64,000 nucleotides of DNA from assembly GCF_014931605.1 (NCBI RefSeq), contig NZ_CP053382.1:1612001-1676000 (forward strand). The letters are read 5' to 3'. This DNA comes from Halomonas sp. MCCC 1A13316 (lineage in GTDB: Bacteria > Pseudomonadota > Gammaproteobacteria > Pseudomonadales > Halomonadaceae). Of the stretch, positions 25,162-33,072 are shown one piece after another (position 1 is the stretch's first letter; every line of letters starts with the position of its first letter). A model generated the notes under the pieces. It was given only the letters and a program-made list of their open reading frames with translations, did not search any database and was not told the DNA's origin. A program made the position numbers and the translations under genes.

Positions 25162-25767
25162 ATGAATGTCGTTAACGAGTCCCCACGCCGTAAGGAATTG
25201 ACCCGTCTGGCCGCACAATTGTTCGTTCAGGAGGGCTTCGATCGCACGACGGTGCGCATGCTCGCCCAAGAGATGGGCATCAAGTCCGGCAGTCTGTTCC
25301 ACCATTTTCGCGACAAGCAGGAGATCCTGGCGGCCGTCATCGAGGAGGGCACTCAGAACGCTCTGATGCTGGCTCGGCAGGCCTTGGATGAATGCGGCGG
25401 TTCGGCTAGCGAGCGCCTGCATGCAATGGCCAGGGCTCACCTGGAAACGCTGCTGACCGATCGCAATGCGCATGTCGTCGCCCTCTATGAATGGCGGCGG
25501 CTGGATGCGGCTGCTCGAGACCACCTGAGCCATCTGCGCGACGCTTACGAGGAGCTGTGGGAGCAGGTCATAGACGAAGCCTTGGAGGCCGGGCTCGTTC
25601 ATGGCGATCGCTTTCTGGTATCGCGCTTCGTCATGGGCGCGCTGAACTGGACGGTGCGCTGGTACGATCCCGAAGGGCCGCGCAAGCCGGAGGACTTGGC
25701 TCACGAATTGGTTGCGATGATTGCTCCTTCAACCCACTCCCAGCCTGGGCAGTCGACCAAGGTCTAG
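25162..25767 (+). CDS. TetR family regulator of the acyl-CoA catabolism genes
   Basis: 201 residues. The N-terminal TetR helix-turn-helix is visible (ELTRLAAQLFVQEGFDRTTV then MLAQEMGIKSGSLFHHFRDKQEIL). The C-terminal domain is the variable ligand pocket. Context (thiolase on one side, acyl-CoA synthetase and SDR on the other) suggests an acyl-CoA ligand. The start at 25162 is the first ATG after the operator; the frame stays open about 290 codons upstream only because it lies antisense to the thiolase. Autoregulation is suggested by the operator at 25136. Confidence 0.88.
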   Translation: MNVVNESPRRKELTRLAAQLFVQEGFDRTTVRMLAQEMGIKSGSLFHHFRDKQEILAAVIEEGTQNALMLARQALDECGGSASERLHAMARAHLETLLTDRNAHVVALYEWRRLDAAARDHLSHLRDAYEELWEQVIDEALEAGLVHGDRFLVSRFVMGALNWTVRWYDPEGPRKPEDLAHELVAMIAPSTHSQPGQSTKV

Positions 25768-25820
25768 CCCGGGAACCCTGTCTCGGGGGTTGCCCTGCCC
25801 CGTCTTTACTTCTAGCTTGT

Positions 25821-25838
25821 ACCGAGCGCTTGCTAGGT
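25821..25838. promoter_or_regulatory. Candidate TetR operator upstream of the acyl-CoA synthetase
   Basis: ACCGAGCGCTTGCTAGGT is an interrupted palindrome (ACC-n-AGC-N4-GCT-n-GGT). It shares its core with the tetR/thiolase site at 25136-25153 in reverse orientation. It is 130 nt upstream of the synthetase ATG. Confidence 0.62.
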
Positions 25839-25854
25839 TGACGCTTACGTCAAC
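25837..25854. promoter_or_regulatory. Second palindrome abutting the TetR site
   Basis: GTTGACGCTTACGTCAAC has perfect 7-bp arms (GTTGACG / CGTCAAC) around CTTA and shares two bases with the adjacent TetR-like site. It resembles the palindromes I recall for MerR-type LiuR regulators of branched-chain acyl-CoA catabolism; this is unverified. No MerR gene is in the window. It also contains a -35-like TTGACG. Confidence 0.5.
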
Positions 25855-25967
25855 GGCATCTAAGCAGAAGAATCAAAAGCTGAATAGGACCGCGAACCAA
25901 CCTCGGTAGTGCGCCAAGCCGAGGCGGCGTTTCAACAACAAGCATAAACCGGTACAAGAGGGCAGTC

Positions 25968-27644
25968 ATGAGCACCCAACAGCTTCCTGAGTACTCCACC
26001 TATTACCAGGCTTTTTCCGTCGACGACGTCATCGCCCGGCTCGATGACCATGGCGATGGCAAGTTCAACGCCTTCGAATCCTGCTGCGGTCGTCATCTGC
26101 GCGCCGGCCGCGGTGAGGTGCCGGCGCTGATCCACGAGGATACTCGGGGCAACGTCAACCGACTCACCTATGCCGAACTGGAAGCCGGCAGCGCCCGGCT
26201 TGCCGGCTGGTTCGCCGAGCGCGGCCTCGGCGTGGGCGATCGCATAGCCTGCATGCTGCCGCGTTCACCCGAGCTGCTGGTGGCAGTGTTGGCCACCTGG
26301 CGCATCGGCGCCGTCTATCAGCCCCTGTTCACTGCCTTCGGCCCCGACGCCGTCGACTACCGGTTGGGGCGCGCCGACACCAAGCTGGTCATCACCGATC
26401 ACGCCAACCGCTTCAAGTTCGACGGCCTTTCGCAATGCCCCTCCGTGCTTGCCGTGGGCGGCCCGAGCGAAGGCCACGATGCCGATCTCGACTGGAGCGA
26501 GGCACTGGGGCATTCACCCATCGAAGCCAATCCGCCGCGGCTCTCGCCGGAGGCGCCTTTCCTGCAGATGTTTACCTCCGGTACCGTGGGCAAGCCCAAG
26601 GGCGTGGCGGTGCCGCTCTCCGGCATGCCGGCCTTCGCGCTCTACATGGAGCTTGCCATCGACCTTCGCGAGAGCGATCGCTTCTGGAACATGGCCGACC
26701 CCGGCTGGGCCTACGGCCTCTACTACGCCATTGCCGGCCCGTTGCTGCTGGGAGTGACCACGCACTTCTGCGAGGCAGGCTTCAGCGCGGACGGGGCTCT
26801 TGATTTCATGCAGCGGCACCGCATCACCAATTTTGCCGCCGCGCCCACTGCCTATCGCCTGATGAAGGCCTCGGGCCTGTTCGATACTGCTCACGAGAGC
26901 CTCGAGCTGCGTGTTGCCAGCTCCGCCGGCGAGCCTCTCAACACCGAGGTGGTGACCTGGGTCGAGCGCTCGCTGGGGTGCCCTGTCATGGATCACTACG
27001 GCCAGACCGAGACCGGCATGACTTGCTGCAACCACCATACCCTAGAGCATCCCAAACACGTCGGAGCCATGGGTGTGCCCATGCCGGGCTACCGCCTGGC
27101 CATCCTCGACGCCGAGTACAACGAGCTGCCGCCGGGGGAGCCGGGCGTGCTGGCGGTGGATATCGAGCGCTCACCGGCGCACTTCTTCGCCGGCTACACC
27201 TGGCAGGAGAAGCATCCATTCGCCAATGGCTACTACTTGACCGGTGATGTGGTGATCCGCAACGAGGACGGCACCTTCCAGTTTGCCGGCCGCGACGACG
27301 ACATCATTACCACTGCGGGCTACCGCGTGGGGCCCACCGACGTGGAGAATACCGTCATGACCCATTCGGCAGTGGCTGAGTCCGCTGCGGTGGGCCAGCC
27401 CGACGAGATCCGCGGCGAGATCATCAAGTCGTATGTCGTGCTGAGGGAGGGGTTCGAAGCGAGCGACGAGCTGGCCGAAGAGATCCGTCAACGCGTGCGT
27501 GAGCGGCTTTCCACCCATGCCTTCCCACGCGTCATCGAATTTGTCGACACCCTTCCCAAGACGCCCAGTGGCAAGATCCAACGCTTCAAGTTGCGCGCCG
27601 ATGCCGCCGAAAAGGCGGAGTCCGGCGCGCCGGCAGCGAAATGA
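25968..27644 (+). CDS. Acyl-CoA synthetase (AMP-binding, acetyl/medium-chain type)
   Basis: 558 residues, ANL superfamily. The P-loop FTSGTVGKPKGVAVP lies near residue 205, YGQTETGM near 345 is the adenylate-binding A5 motif, and YLTGDVVIRNEDGTFQFAGRDDDII is the hinge region. PKTPSGKIQRF near the C-terminus carries the catalytic Lys. It activates a carboxylic acid to acyl-CoA through an acyl-adenylate. The size resembles acetyl/propionyl or medium-chain synthetases; the substrate is not fixed. It heads an operon with the SDR gene 17 nt downstream. Two palindromes lie upstream. Confidence 0.9.
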   Translation: MSTQQLPEYSTYYQAFSVDDVIARLDDHGDGKFNAFESCCGRHLRAGRGEVPALIHEDTRGNVNRLTYAELEAGSARLAGWFAERGLGVGDRIACMLPRSPELLVAVLATWRIGAVYQPLFTAFGPDAVDYRLGRADTKLVITDHANRFKFDGLSQCPSVLAVGGPSEGHDADLDWSEALGHSPIEANPPRLSPEAPFLQMFTSGTVGKPKGVAVPLSGMPAFALYMELAIDLRESDRFWNMADPGWAYGLYYAIAGPLLLGVTTHFCEAGFSADGALDFMQRHRITNFAAAPTAYRLMKASGLFDTAHESLELRVASSAGEPLNTEVVTWVERSLGCPVMDHYGQTETGMTCCNHHTLEHPKHVGAMGVPMPGYRLAILDAEYNELPPGEPGVLAVDIERSPAHFFAGYTWQEKHPFANGYYLTGDVVIRNEDGTFQFAGRDDDIITTAGYRVGPTDVENTVMTHSAVAESAAVGQPDEIRGEIIKSYVVLREGFEASDELAEEIRQRVRERLSTHAFPRVIEFVDTLPKTPSGKIQRFKLRADAAEKAESGAPAAK

Positions 27645-27661
27645 ACCGGGAGAAACACTAG

Positions 27662-28429
27662 ATGCAAGTGCAGGATCGTACGTTTCTGATTACCGGCGCC
27701 GCCTCCGGATTGGGAGCGGCTACAGCCGAGCGCCTCGTCGCCGGCGGTGGCCAGGTAGTGCTTTGCGATCTCAGCGACACCGTCGAGGCGCACGCCGAAA
27801 AGCTCGGCGAGGCCGCCCGCGCGGTGCGCGGCGACGTGACGTCGGCCGAGGACATGCAGGCGGCGGTGGATGCGGCCGTCGCACTGGGCGGCGAAGGCGG
27901 CCTTGCCGGCGTTGTGCACTGTGCCGGCGTGGTCAGCGTGGCCAAGCTGGTCGACCGTGAAGGTAACCCGGCCGATCTCGACGCCTACGCGCGCACCGTG
28001 CAGATCAACCTGGTGGGCACCTTCAACGTGATGCGACTTGCCGCCGCCGCCATGGCCAAGAATGCACCCAGCAAGGACGGCGAGCGCGGGGTGATCGTCA
28101 ATACCGCCTCGGTTGCCGCCTTCGACGGCCAGGTGGGGCAGTGCGCCTACAGTGCTTCGAAAGCCGGCGTGGTAGGCATGAGCCTGCCGGCGGCACGTGA
28201 ACTGTCGCGACACGGCATTCGCGTCATGGCAATTGCGCCAGGCGTGTTCCAGACGCCGATGATGAGCGAGATACCTGACGAAGCGGCCCAGGCGCTGGCT
28301 GCCTCGGTGCCGTTTCCCAAACGATTGGGGCATCCCGACGAGTTCGCCCGCCTGGCCGAGCAGATCATCACCAACGCCATGCTCAACGGCGAAGTGGTGC
28401 GCCTGGACGGCGGCATTCGAATGCAGTGA
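27662..28429 (+). CDS. SDR family 3-hydroxyacyl-CoA dehydrogenase (type II, HSD10-like)
   Basis: 255 residues. The Rossmann [15 protein letters not shown] lies at residues 10-24. [23 protein letters not shown] carries the Ser and the Tyr-x-x-x-Lys catalytic residues, and [10 protein letters not shown] follows. The sequence resembles mitochondrial 17-beta-HSD10-like 3-hydroxyacyl-CoA dehydrogenases that oxidise short and branched-chain 3-hydroxyacyl-CoA with NAD+. With the synthetase upstream and a thiolase nearby, it completes a partial beta-oxidation set. No enoyl-CoA hydratase is in the window. Confidence 0.88.
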   Translation: MQVQDRTFLITGAASGLGAATAERLVAGGGQVVLCDLSDTVEAHAEKLGEAARAVRGDVTSAEDMQAAVDAAVALGGEGGLAGVVHCAGVVSVAKLVDREGNPADLDAYARTVQINLVGTFNVMRLAAAAMAKNAPSKDGERGVIVNTASVAAFDGQVGQCAYSASKAGVVGMSLPAARELSRHGIRVMAIAPGVFQTPMMSEIPDEAAQALAASVPFPKRLGHPDEFARLAEQIITNAMLNGEVVRLDGGIRMQ

Positions 28430-28518
28430 GCGTTGGCGGCCGCACTTGGCAGGTACTGGCTGGCACGCTAGCGTAGGGCGCTCAACGAGACGCACGACAA
28501 GAACAGGGGAGCACCCGC

Positions 28519-28971
28519 ATGGCCAGCCAGGAGACCGGCTCCGACCTTGAGCTCGACAATCAGCTCTGCTTTACGCTCTACACGACCTCACTGCTGATGA
28601 CCAAGTTCTACAAGCCCCTGCTCAAGGGGCTTGGCCTTACCTATCCCCAATACCTGGTGCTGCTCACACTGTGACAGGAAGACGGCCAAAGTGCCGGCGC
28701 TATCAGCCAGCGCCTGATGACCGATACCGGCTCGCTGACGCCCGTTTTCAAGCGCCTGGAGGCCGATGGGCTGCTAAAACGGGTGCGTAGTCGCCGTGAC
28801 GAACGGGTCGTTGAACTGTTTCTCACCGAGCGGGGCAGGGACATGCAGTCGCAGGCCGAGGAGATACCCGACTGCGTGATCATGGCCAGCGGCCAGTCGC
28901 CAGACGAGCTGGCCGAACTCAAGGCGCGGCTGGAGACGCTGCGCGAGAGGCTCGAGGAAGCCATGCCCTGA
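28519..28971 (+). pseudogene. MarR/OhrR-like regulator interrupted by an in-frame TGA
   Basis: The frame encodes an OhrR-like MarR protein of about 150 residues: NQLCFTLYTTSLLMTKFYKP with the redox Cys17, then GLTYPQYLVLLTL, a stop at TGA 28672-28674, then QEDGQSAGAISQRL, TGSLTPVFKRLEADGLL and SRRDERVVELFLTERG. The TGA falls where this family normally has Trp (TGG), so it looks like a single G-to-A change. Restart at ATG 28708 or 28717 would make a fragment starting inside the winged helix. No ohr gene is adjacent. Pseudogene is preferred; a sequencing error cannot be excluded. Confidence 0.8.
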
Positions 28972-29236
28972 CCGTTGCCCGCCGTAATACAGGCATGCTC
29001 TCACGGTATGGTCCGATTCATTGACTGGTGCGCAAGAAATTTGTACTCATTCGTTTTTTGCGCATTCTAATGGTGCGACTTGTAAGCCATGTTGTCTGCT
29101 GCAGCAGATTATTTTTCTCTTTTCGCTCTCTCTCGAAACGGATGGGCAAGGTTTGTCGACTGGCGCCCCGGGGGTGGGTCTGGCTGCCGGTGCGACATGA
29201 GAGAGTCCACGAAAGATAGTCGGGACAAGAATAAAA

Positions 29237-29254
29237 CGAGCGCTTGACTAAGCG
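29237..29254. promoter_or_regulatory. Imperfect third copy of the TetR-type element
   Basis: CGAGCGCTTGACTAAGCG shares the 10-mer CGAGCGCTTG with the operator at 25821-25838, but the second half-site is displaced by one base. It overlaps a -35-like TTGACT. It may bring the acyl-CoA dehydrogenase under the same TetR. Confidence 0.4.
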
Positions 29255-29269
29255 TGGCATGCAGGCTAG

Positions 29270-29289
29270 TTTCAAACACATGTTTGAAA
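29270..29289. promoter_or_regulatory. PsrA-like palindrome upstream of acyl-CoA dehydrogenase
   Basis: TTTCAAACACATGTTTGAAA has perfect 9-bp arms around a 2-bp centre. It contains CAAAC-N4-GTTTG, the consensus reported for the fatty-acid-responsive TetR regulator PsrA of pseudomonads. The site is 72 nt before the dehydrogenase ATG, and PsrA represses beta-oxidation genes elsewhere. Confidence 0.68.
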
Positions 29290-29361
29290 GAGGCGCCGCC
29301 GCTTTCACACGACCGACTTCAGGCGACCTTTTTGCCCAGGCGATCTTTTGGAGAAGTAGAG

Positions 29362-31173
29362 ATGCCCGACTATCAGGCCCCCCTGCGCGACCTTCGTTTC
29401 GTGATGGACGAAATGCTCGACTATCCCGCTCACTACGCCCGCCTGCCAGGCGGAGAAGAGGCCACGCCCGACGTGGTTGCCGCCATCCTCGAGGAGGGCG
29501 CGCGCTTCGCACGCGAGGTGCTGTTGCCGCTGAATCAGAGCGGCGATCAGGAGGGATGCCTGCTGGAGGGGGGCGAGGTGAAGGCGCCGAAGGGCTTCAG
29601 GGAGGCCTACCAGCAGTTCGTCGAGGGCGGCTGGCCGAGCCTTGCCGCCGATTCCGCGCACGGCGGGCAGGGGCTGCCCCATTCGTTGGCCATGGCGCTC
29701 AACGAGATGATCTGCTCCACCAACTTGGCCTGGGGCATGTACCCCGGCTTGTCCCATGGCGCCGCCGATGCGCTGCGTCACCATGGTACCGAGGAGCAGC
29801 AGGCCACCTATCTCACCAAGTTGGTGGAAGGCGTGTGGACCGGCACCATGTGCCTGACCGAACCGCACTGCGGCACCGACCTGGGGCTGATCAAGACCCG
29901 CGCCGTGCCTACCGCCGACGGTGCCTATGAGATCACCGGCACCAAGATCTTCATCTCAGCCGGCGAGCACGACCTGGCCGAGAACATCGTTCACCTGGTG
30001 CTGGCCAAGCTGCCGGATGCGCCGGAGGGCTCCAAGGGTATCTCGCTGTTCGTGGTGCCCAAGTTCATGCCTGACAATGAAGGCAATCCCGGCAAGCGTA
30101 ACGGCGTCAGCTGTGGCTCGCTCGAGCACAAGATGGGCATCCACGGCAACGCGACGTGCGTGATGAACTTCGACACTGCCCGCGGCTTCCTGGTGGGTCC
30201 GCCCAACAAGGGCCTGGCATGCATGTTCACCATGATGAACGCCGCGCGCCTGGGCGTGGGCATCCAGGGGCTGGGCCTGACCGAGGCGAGCTTCCAGAAC
30301 GCGCTGGCCTATGCCCGCGACCGCTTGCAGATGCGTGCACTCTCCGGGCCCAAGGCGCCGGAAAGGCCCGCTGATCCGATCATCGTCCACCCCGATGTGC
30401 GCCGCATGCTACTGACGCAGAAGGCATTCGCCGAAGGCGGGCGGATGCTGGTGCTGTACACCGCCCAGATGCTTGATGTCGTCGAGCATGGCCAGGATGC
30501 GGCGGAGCGTGAGCATGCCGAGACCCTGCTCAGCCTGCTGACACCGATCGTCAAGGCGTTCCTCACCGAGGTGGGCTTCGAGGCCACCAACGAAGGCGTG
30601 CAGGTTTTCGGTGGCCACGGCTTCATTCAGGAGTGGGGCATGGAGCAACTGGTACGCGATGCGCGTATCACTCGCCTCTACGAGGGCACCACCGGTATCC
30701 AGGCCCTCGACCTGCTGGGCCGCAAGGTACTGATGAGTCAGGGCGAGAGCCTCAAGGTCTTCACCAAGGAGATCCACAAGTTCTGCAAGGCCGAAGAGGG
30801 TAACGCCGAGCTTGCCGAATTCATCGCGCCGCTGGCCAAGCTCAATGCCGAGTGGGGCGAGCTGACCATGGGCATCGGCATGAAGGCGATGAGCGACCGC
30901 GAGGAAGTGGGCGCTGCGAGCGTCGACTACCTGATGTACTCCGGCTACGTGACGCTTGCCTACCTCTTCGCACGCGCAGCCAGGCAGTCTCGTGAGGCGC
31001 TCTCCGCTGGCAGCGACGAAGCGGCCTTCTACGAGGCCAAGATCAACACCGCTCGCTTCTACTTCCAGCGTCTGTTGCCGCGCACCCTGGCCCATGCCCG
31101 CATGATCCAGGCCGGCGCCGAGCCGCTGATGGCGCTCGCAGCGGAGGATTTCGGGCTCGGCTTCGAGATCTGA
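29362..31173 (+). CDS. Acyl-CoA dehydrogenase (about 600-residue FadE type)
   Basis: 603 residues. It has the acyl-CoA dehydrogenase N, middle and C domains: MCLTEPHCGTDLGLIKT is the FAD-binding middle motif and RITRLYEGTTGIQALDLLGRK carries the catalytic Glu. An extra C-terminal helical domain of about 130 residues marks the longer class found beside beta-oxidation genes. It catalyses the first oxidation of fatty acyl-CoA. The start at 29362 follows GGAGAAGTAG and reads MPDYQAPLRDLRFVMDEML; an upstream frame to 29254 would cross the operator. It ends at a strong terminator. Confidence 0.93.
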   Translation: MPDYQAPLRDLRFVMDEMLDYPAHYARLPGGEEATPDVVAAILEEGARFAREVLLPLNQSGDQEGCLLEGGEVKAPKGFREAYQQFVEGGWPSLAADSAHGGQGLPHSLAMALNEMICSTNLAWGMYPGLSHGAADALRHHGTEEQQATYLTKLVEGVWTGTMCLTEPHCGTDLGLIKTRAVPTADGAYEITGTKIFISAGEHDLAENIVHLVLAKLPDAPEGSKGISLFVVPKFMPDNEGNPGKRNGVSCGSLEHKMGIHGNATCVMNFDTARGFLVGPPNKGLACMFTMMNAARLGVGIQGLGLTEASFQNALAYARDRLQMRALSGPKAPERPADPIIVHPDVRRMLLTQKAFAEGGRMLVLYTAQMLDVVEHGQDAAEREHAETLLSLLTPIVKAFLTEVGFEATNEGVQVFGGHGFIQEWGMEQLVRDARITRLYEGTTGIQALDLLGRKVLMSQGESLKVFTKEIHKFCKAEEGNAELAEFIAPLAKLNAEWGELTMGIGMKAMSDREEVGAASVDYLMYSGYVTLAYLFARAARQSREALSAGSDEAAFYEAKINTARFYFQRLLPRTLAHARMIQAGAEPLMALAAEDFGLGFEI

Positions 31174-31218
31174 TCCAACCAGGCATCTCTCTCGGTCAGT
31201 GCGACTGATCGGTGTCTT

Positions 31219-31247
31219 GCGGCGGGCCTTGGCCCGCCGCTTTTTTT
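31219..31247 (+). terminator. Intrinsic terminator after acyl-CoA dehydrogenase
   Basis: GCGGCGGGCC (31219-31228) and GGCCCGCCGC (31231-31240) form a perfect 10-bp stem, followed by seven T. It lies 45 nt after the dehydrogenase stop. Confidence 0.93.
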
Positions 31248-31292
31248 GGCCTCGCAAGTCCCCCGCCAGCTCGGGGGCATGCCCGCTGCCCT

Positions 31293-32315
31293 TTACCCGC
31301 TGGCATCATCGCACAGCGTGGAGTGGGCCTGCTTGTGGGCCATTTCGAAGCCCGAGGGTAGCTCGCTGCTGGGATCGTGCAGCCAGGCCACCAGATCCTG
31401 CTCGGTCCGCTCGCGCCGGGTGTAGCGCGTGAGCATGTGGTAGCCATCGGAATAGAGTGCCAGGCGTATGGCGTCGTCATCGGGAAGACGCTGCAATAGG
31501 GCGCAGTATGCCTTCATGGGTATGATCTGGTCTTCGTCGCCATACAGTATCAGCGCGGGGGGCGGGAGCGCTTCAGCCGCCTCGAGTGCCAGCCCCATGG
31601 TGCGCGTCAGGCCATAAAGCGTATCGACCCGGGCGCTGCGCAAAATCAGCGGGTCGTTGGCCAGGCGTCGCTTGATCTCCTCGTCATCGGTCGGCTCGAT
31701 GCCGAGACGATGCGTGGTCCTCACCGAGAAGGTGGCCTGGGGTATCAGGCGTATGCCAAGCCACAGCCCGAGGCGTTGGTACCAGGGCATGGTCTCCTCG
31801 TTCCACACGGCGGGTGAGATCAGCACGCTGCCATCCACCGGCGGTGGCGCCTCGGCGGCCATGGCGAGCATCGACACCGCGGCGCCCATGCTCTTGCCGA
31901 TGAGATAGAGCGGTGTGTCGGGATGACGCTCGCGCAGGAGTTCGGCGAGCAGGATAACGTCGTTACGCAGCCGCTCGTGGCCGGGCCACAGGCGACGCTG
32001 GTCGGTGGTGCCGAAGCCGCGCTGGTCGTGGGCATAAACCTCGATGCCATGCGGCGTGAGGGCGTTGGCCATGATCTCGAAGCTGCCGGCATGGTCGTTG
32101 AAGCCATGTACGGCCAGTACGACCACCTGGGCACTCTCCTTGGCAGGCCAGTGGCGCAGCGGCAAGCGGTAGCCATCCTCGGCAATGACCTGGTAAGGCA
32201 TCAACTGGGGCTCGCTCGGGGCAGTCCCAGGTGTCTGCAATACCGGGGCGGCACAGCCAGCCAGCAGTAGTACCGTCGCTGCCAGGAACCGCCTTGTCCC
32301 TCGGGTTTGCCTCAT
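31293..32315 (-). CDS. Lipoprotein alpha/beta hydrolase (monoacylglycerol lipase-like)
   Basis: 340 residues. The N-terminus is a lipoprotein signal with lipobox LLAGC. The alpha/beta hydrolase fold follows: VLAVHGFNDHAGSFE oxyanion region, nucleophile Ser in LIGKSMGAAVS, acid Asp in YGDEDQIIP and His in SDGYHMLTRY. The pattern resembles lysophospholipase or monoacylglycerol lipase enzymes. Anchoring in the envelope suggests lipid or ester hydrolysis in the periplasm. ATG 32315 overlaps the stop of the upstream winged-helix gene (ATGA), so a longer N-terminal frame is rejected. Confidence 0.85.
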   Translation of the reverse strand: MRQTRGTRRFLAATVLLLAGCAAPVLQTPGTAPSEPQLMPYQVIAEDGYRLPLRHWPAKESAQVVVLAVHGFNDHAGSFEIMANALTPHGIEVYAHDQRGFGTTDQRRLWPGHERLRNDVILLAELLRERHPDTPLYLIGKSMGAAVSMLAMAAEAPPPVDGSVLISPAVWNEETMPWYQRLGLWLGIRLIPQATFSVRTTHRLGIEPTDDEEIKRRLANDPLILRSARVDTLYGLTRTMGLALEAAEALPPPALILYGDEDQIIPMKAYCALLQRLPDDDAIRLALYSDGYHMLTRYTRRERTEQDLVAWLHDPSSELPSGFEMAHKQAHSTLCDDASG

Positions 32316-32614
32316 GCCAGAGCTGGATAGCCCAAAGCAGTACGCAGGCGTTCGGCATGCTGTGCCACCCAGGTCCGATCGATAGGCCCCCAGTCCATGA
32401 TGGCGTATTGCCCGCTGTTGTGGCGCTCGCCCGGCGTAGACCTGAACTCGCAGCGTACATCCAGTTCCTCGAGCGCCTTGAGCGTGTCCTGGGCGGTACG
32501 TCGGGGCATGCCGGTGGCAGCAACGATGGCCGGTACGCTGGCGACGCCTTGCTCGATCAGGTGAGCGAGGTAGAGGCGACGGTAGAAGCTGGACTGGGTC
32601 TTGCTGAGCGCCAT
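32312..32614 (-). CDS. Small winged-helix DNA-binding protein
   Basis: 100 residues. SSFYRRLYLAHLIEQGVASVPAIVAATGMPRRTAQDTLKALEEL reads as a winged helix-turn-helix (split around residue 35), followed by a short wing and a C-terminal helix. It overlaps the lipoprotein hydrolase by an ATGA junction, which implies a joint function or autoregulation of the pair. The target is unknown. Confidence 0.75.
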   Translation of the reverse strand: MALSKTQSSFYRRLYLAHLIEQGVASVPAIVAATGMPRRTAQDTLKALEELDVRCEFRSTPGERHNSGQYAIMDWGPIDRTWVAQHAERLRTALGYPALA

Positions 32615-32792
32615 GGGATTCCCGGTCTGGTGTCAAAGGAGGTCAAGGATGTTTTCAGCATAGCGCCAGTGAATGGTCTCCCTCCAGCTGCGGTGAGGAT
32701 GTCGTAAACCGTCGTGTCTCCTACAGTGATGACAAAGGGCGGGGCATCTCGCTTCAGTTGACGATTCAGCACGGTGGGACAGGGAGGCCGCA

Positions 32793-33053
32793 ATGACCGT
32801 AAAGCAGGTGGAGAAGAAAGAGCTGCGCGACCAGGTGGGGCGATGCATGTTCGGCGAACGCGTGGTCGTCGACCACGAAGGCAAGCGCTTCTCGGCGCGT
32901 ATCCAGCACGTCGGGGTCACCGGTGTGAAAGTCGTTCCCGAGACGATGCTGGTGGAGCATGAGGGAGAGCCCGGCGACATCAACGGCGTTACCGTCTCCT
33001 ATGATGACATTCGCGAAGTCGAGGTGGACGGTATTACCTACCGCCTGGCTTGA
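32793..33053 (+). CDS. Conserved small protein of unknown function (86 aa)
   Basis: I do not recognise a family. ATG 32793 is preceded by GGGAGG. The protein is short and beta-rich in pattern (VVVDHEGKRFSARIQHVGVTGVKVV ... VTVSYDDIREVEVDGITYRLA), suggesting a small barrel fold. No signal peptide or membrane segment. The codon pattern matches neighbouring genes, so it is probably real. It is divergent from the winged-helix gene and convergent with dciA. Confidence 0.6.
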   Translation: MTVKQVEKKELRDQVGRCMFGERVVVDHEGKRFSARIQHVGVTGVKVVPETMLVEHEGEPGDINGVTVSYDDIREVEVDGITYRLA

Positions 33054-33072
33054 TCACGCGCAGCAGGCAGCG

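Larger units (their letters stand above)
28972..29361. other. 390-bp intergenic region upstream of the acyl-CoA dehydrogenase
   Basis: No gene is supported here. It is AT-richer than its neighbours. It contains a 14-bp perfect palindrome TCTGCTGCAGCAGA (29095-29108) followed by a T-rich stretch, possibly the end of the MarR transcript. It also contains the TetR-like element near 29237 and the PsrA-like palindrome at 29270-29289. Confidence 0.5.

Noticed and set aside
25768..25800. Possible terminator after tetR (GGAACCC...GGGTTGCC)
   Set aside because: The stem is interrupted and no U-run follows; not strong enough to list.
28672..28674. TGA in the MarR-like gene as a selenocysteine codon
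   Set aside because: The family has Trp at this position, not Cys, and no stem-loop typical of a SECIS element is evident just after it.
32316..32636. N-terminal extension of the lipoprotein hydrolase
   Set aside because: It overlaps the winged-helix gene in another frame; the lipobox signal starts exactly at 32315.
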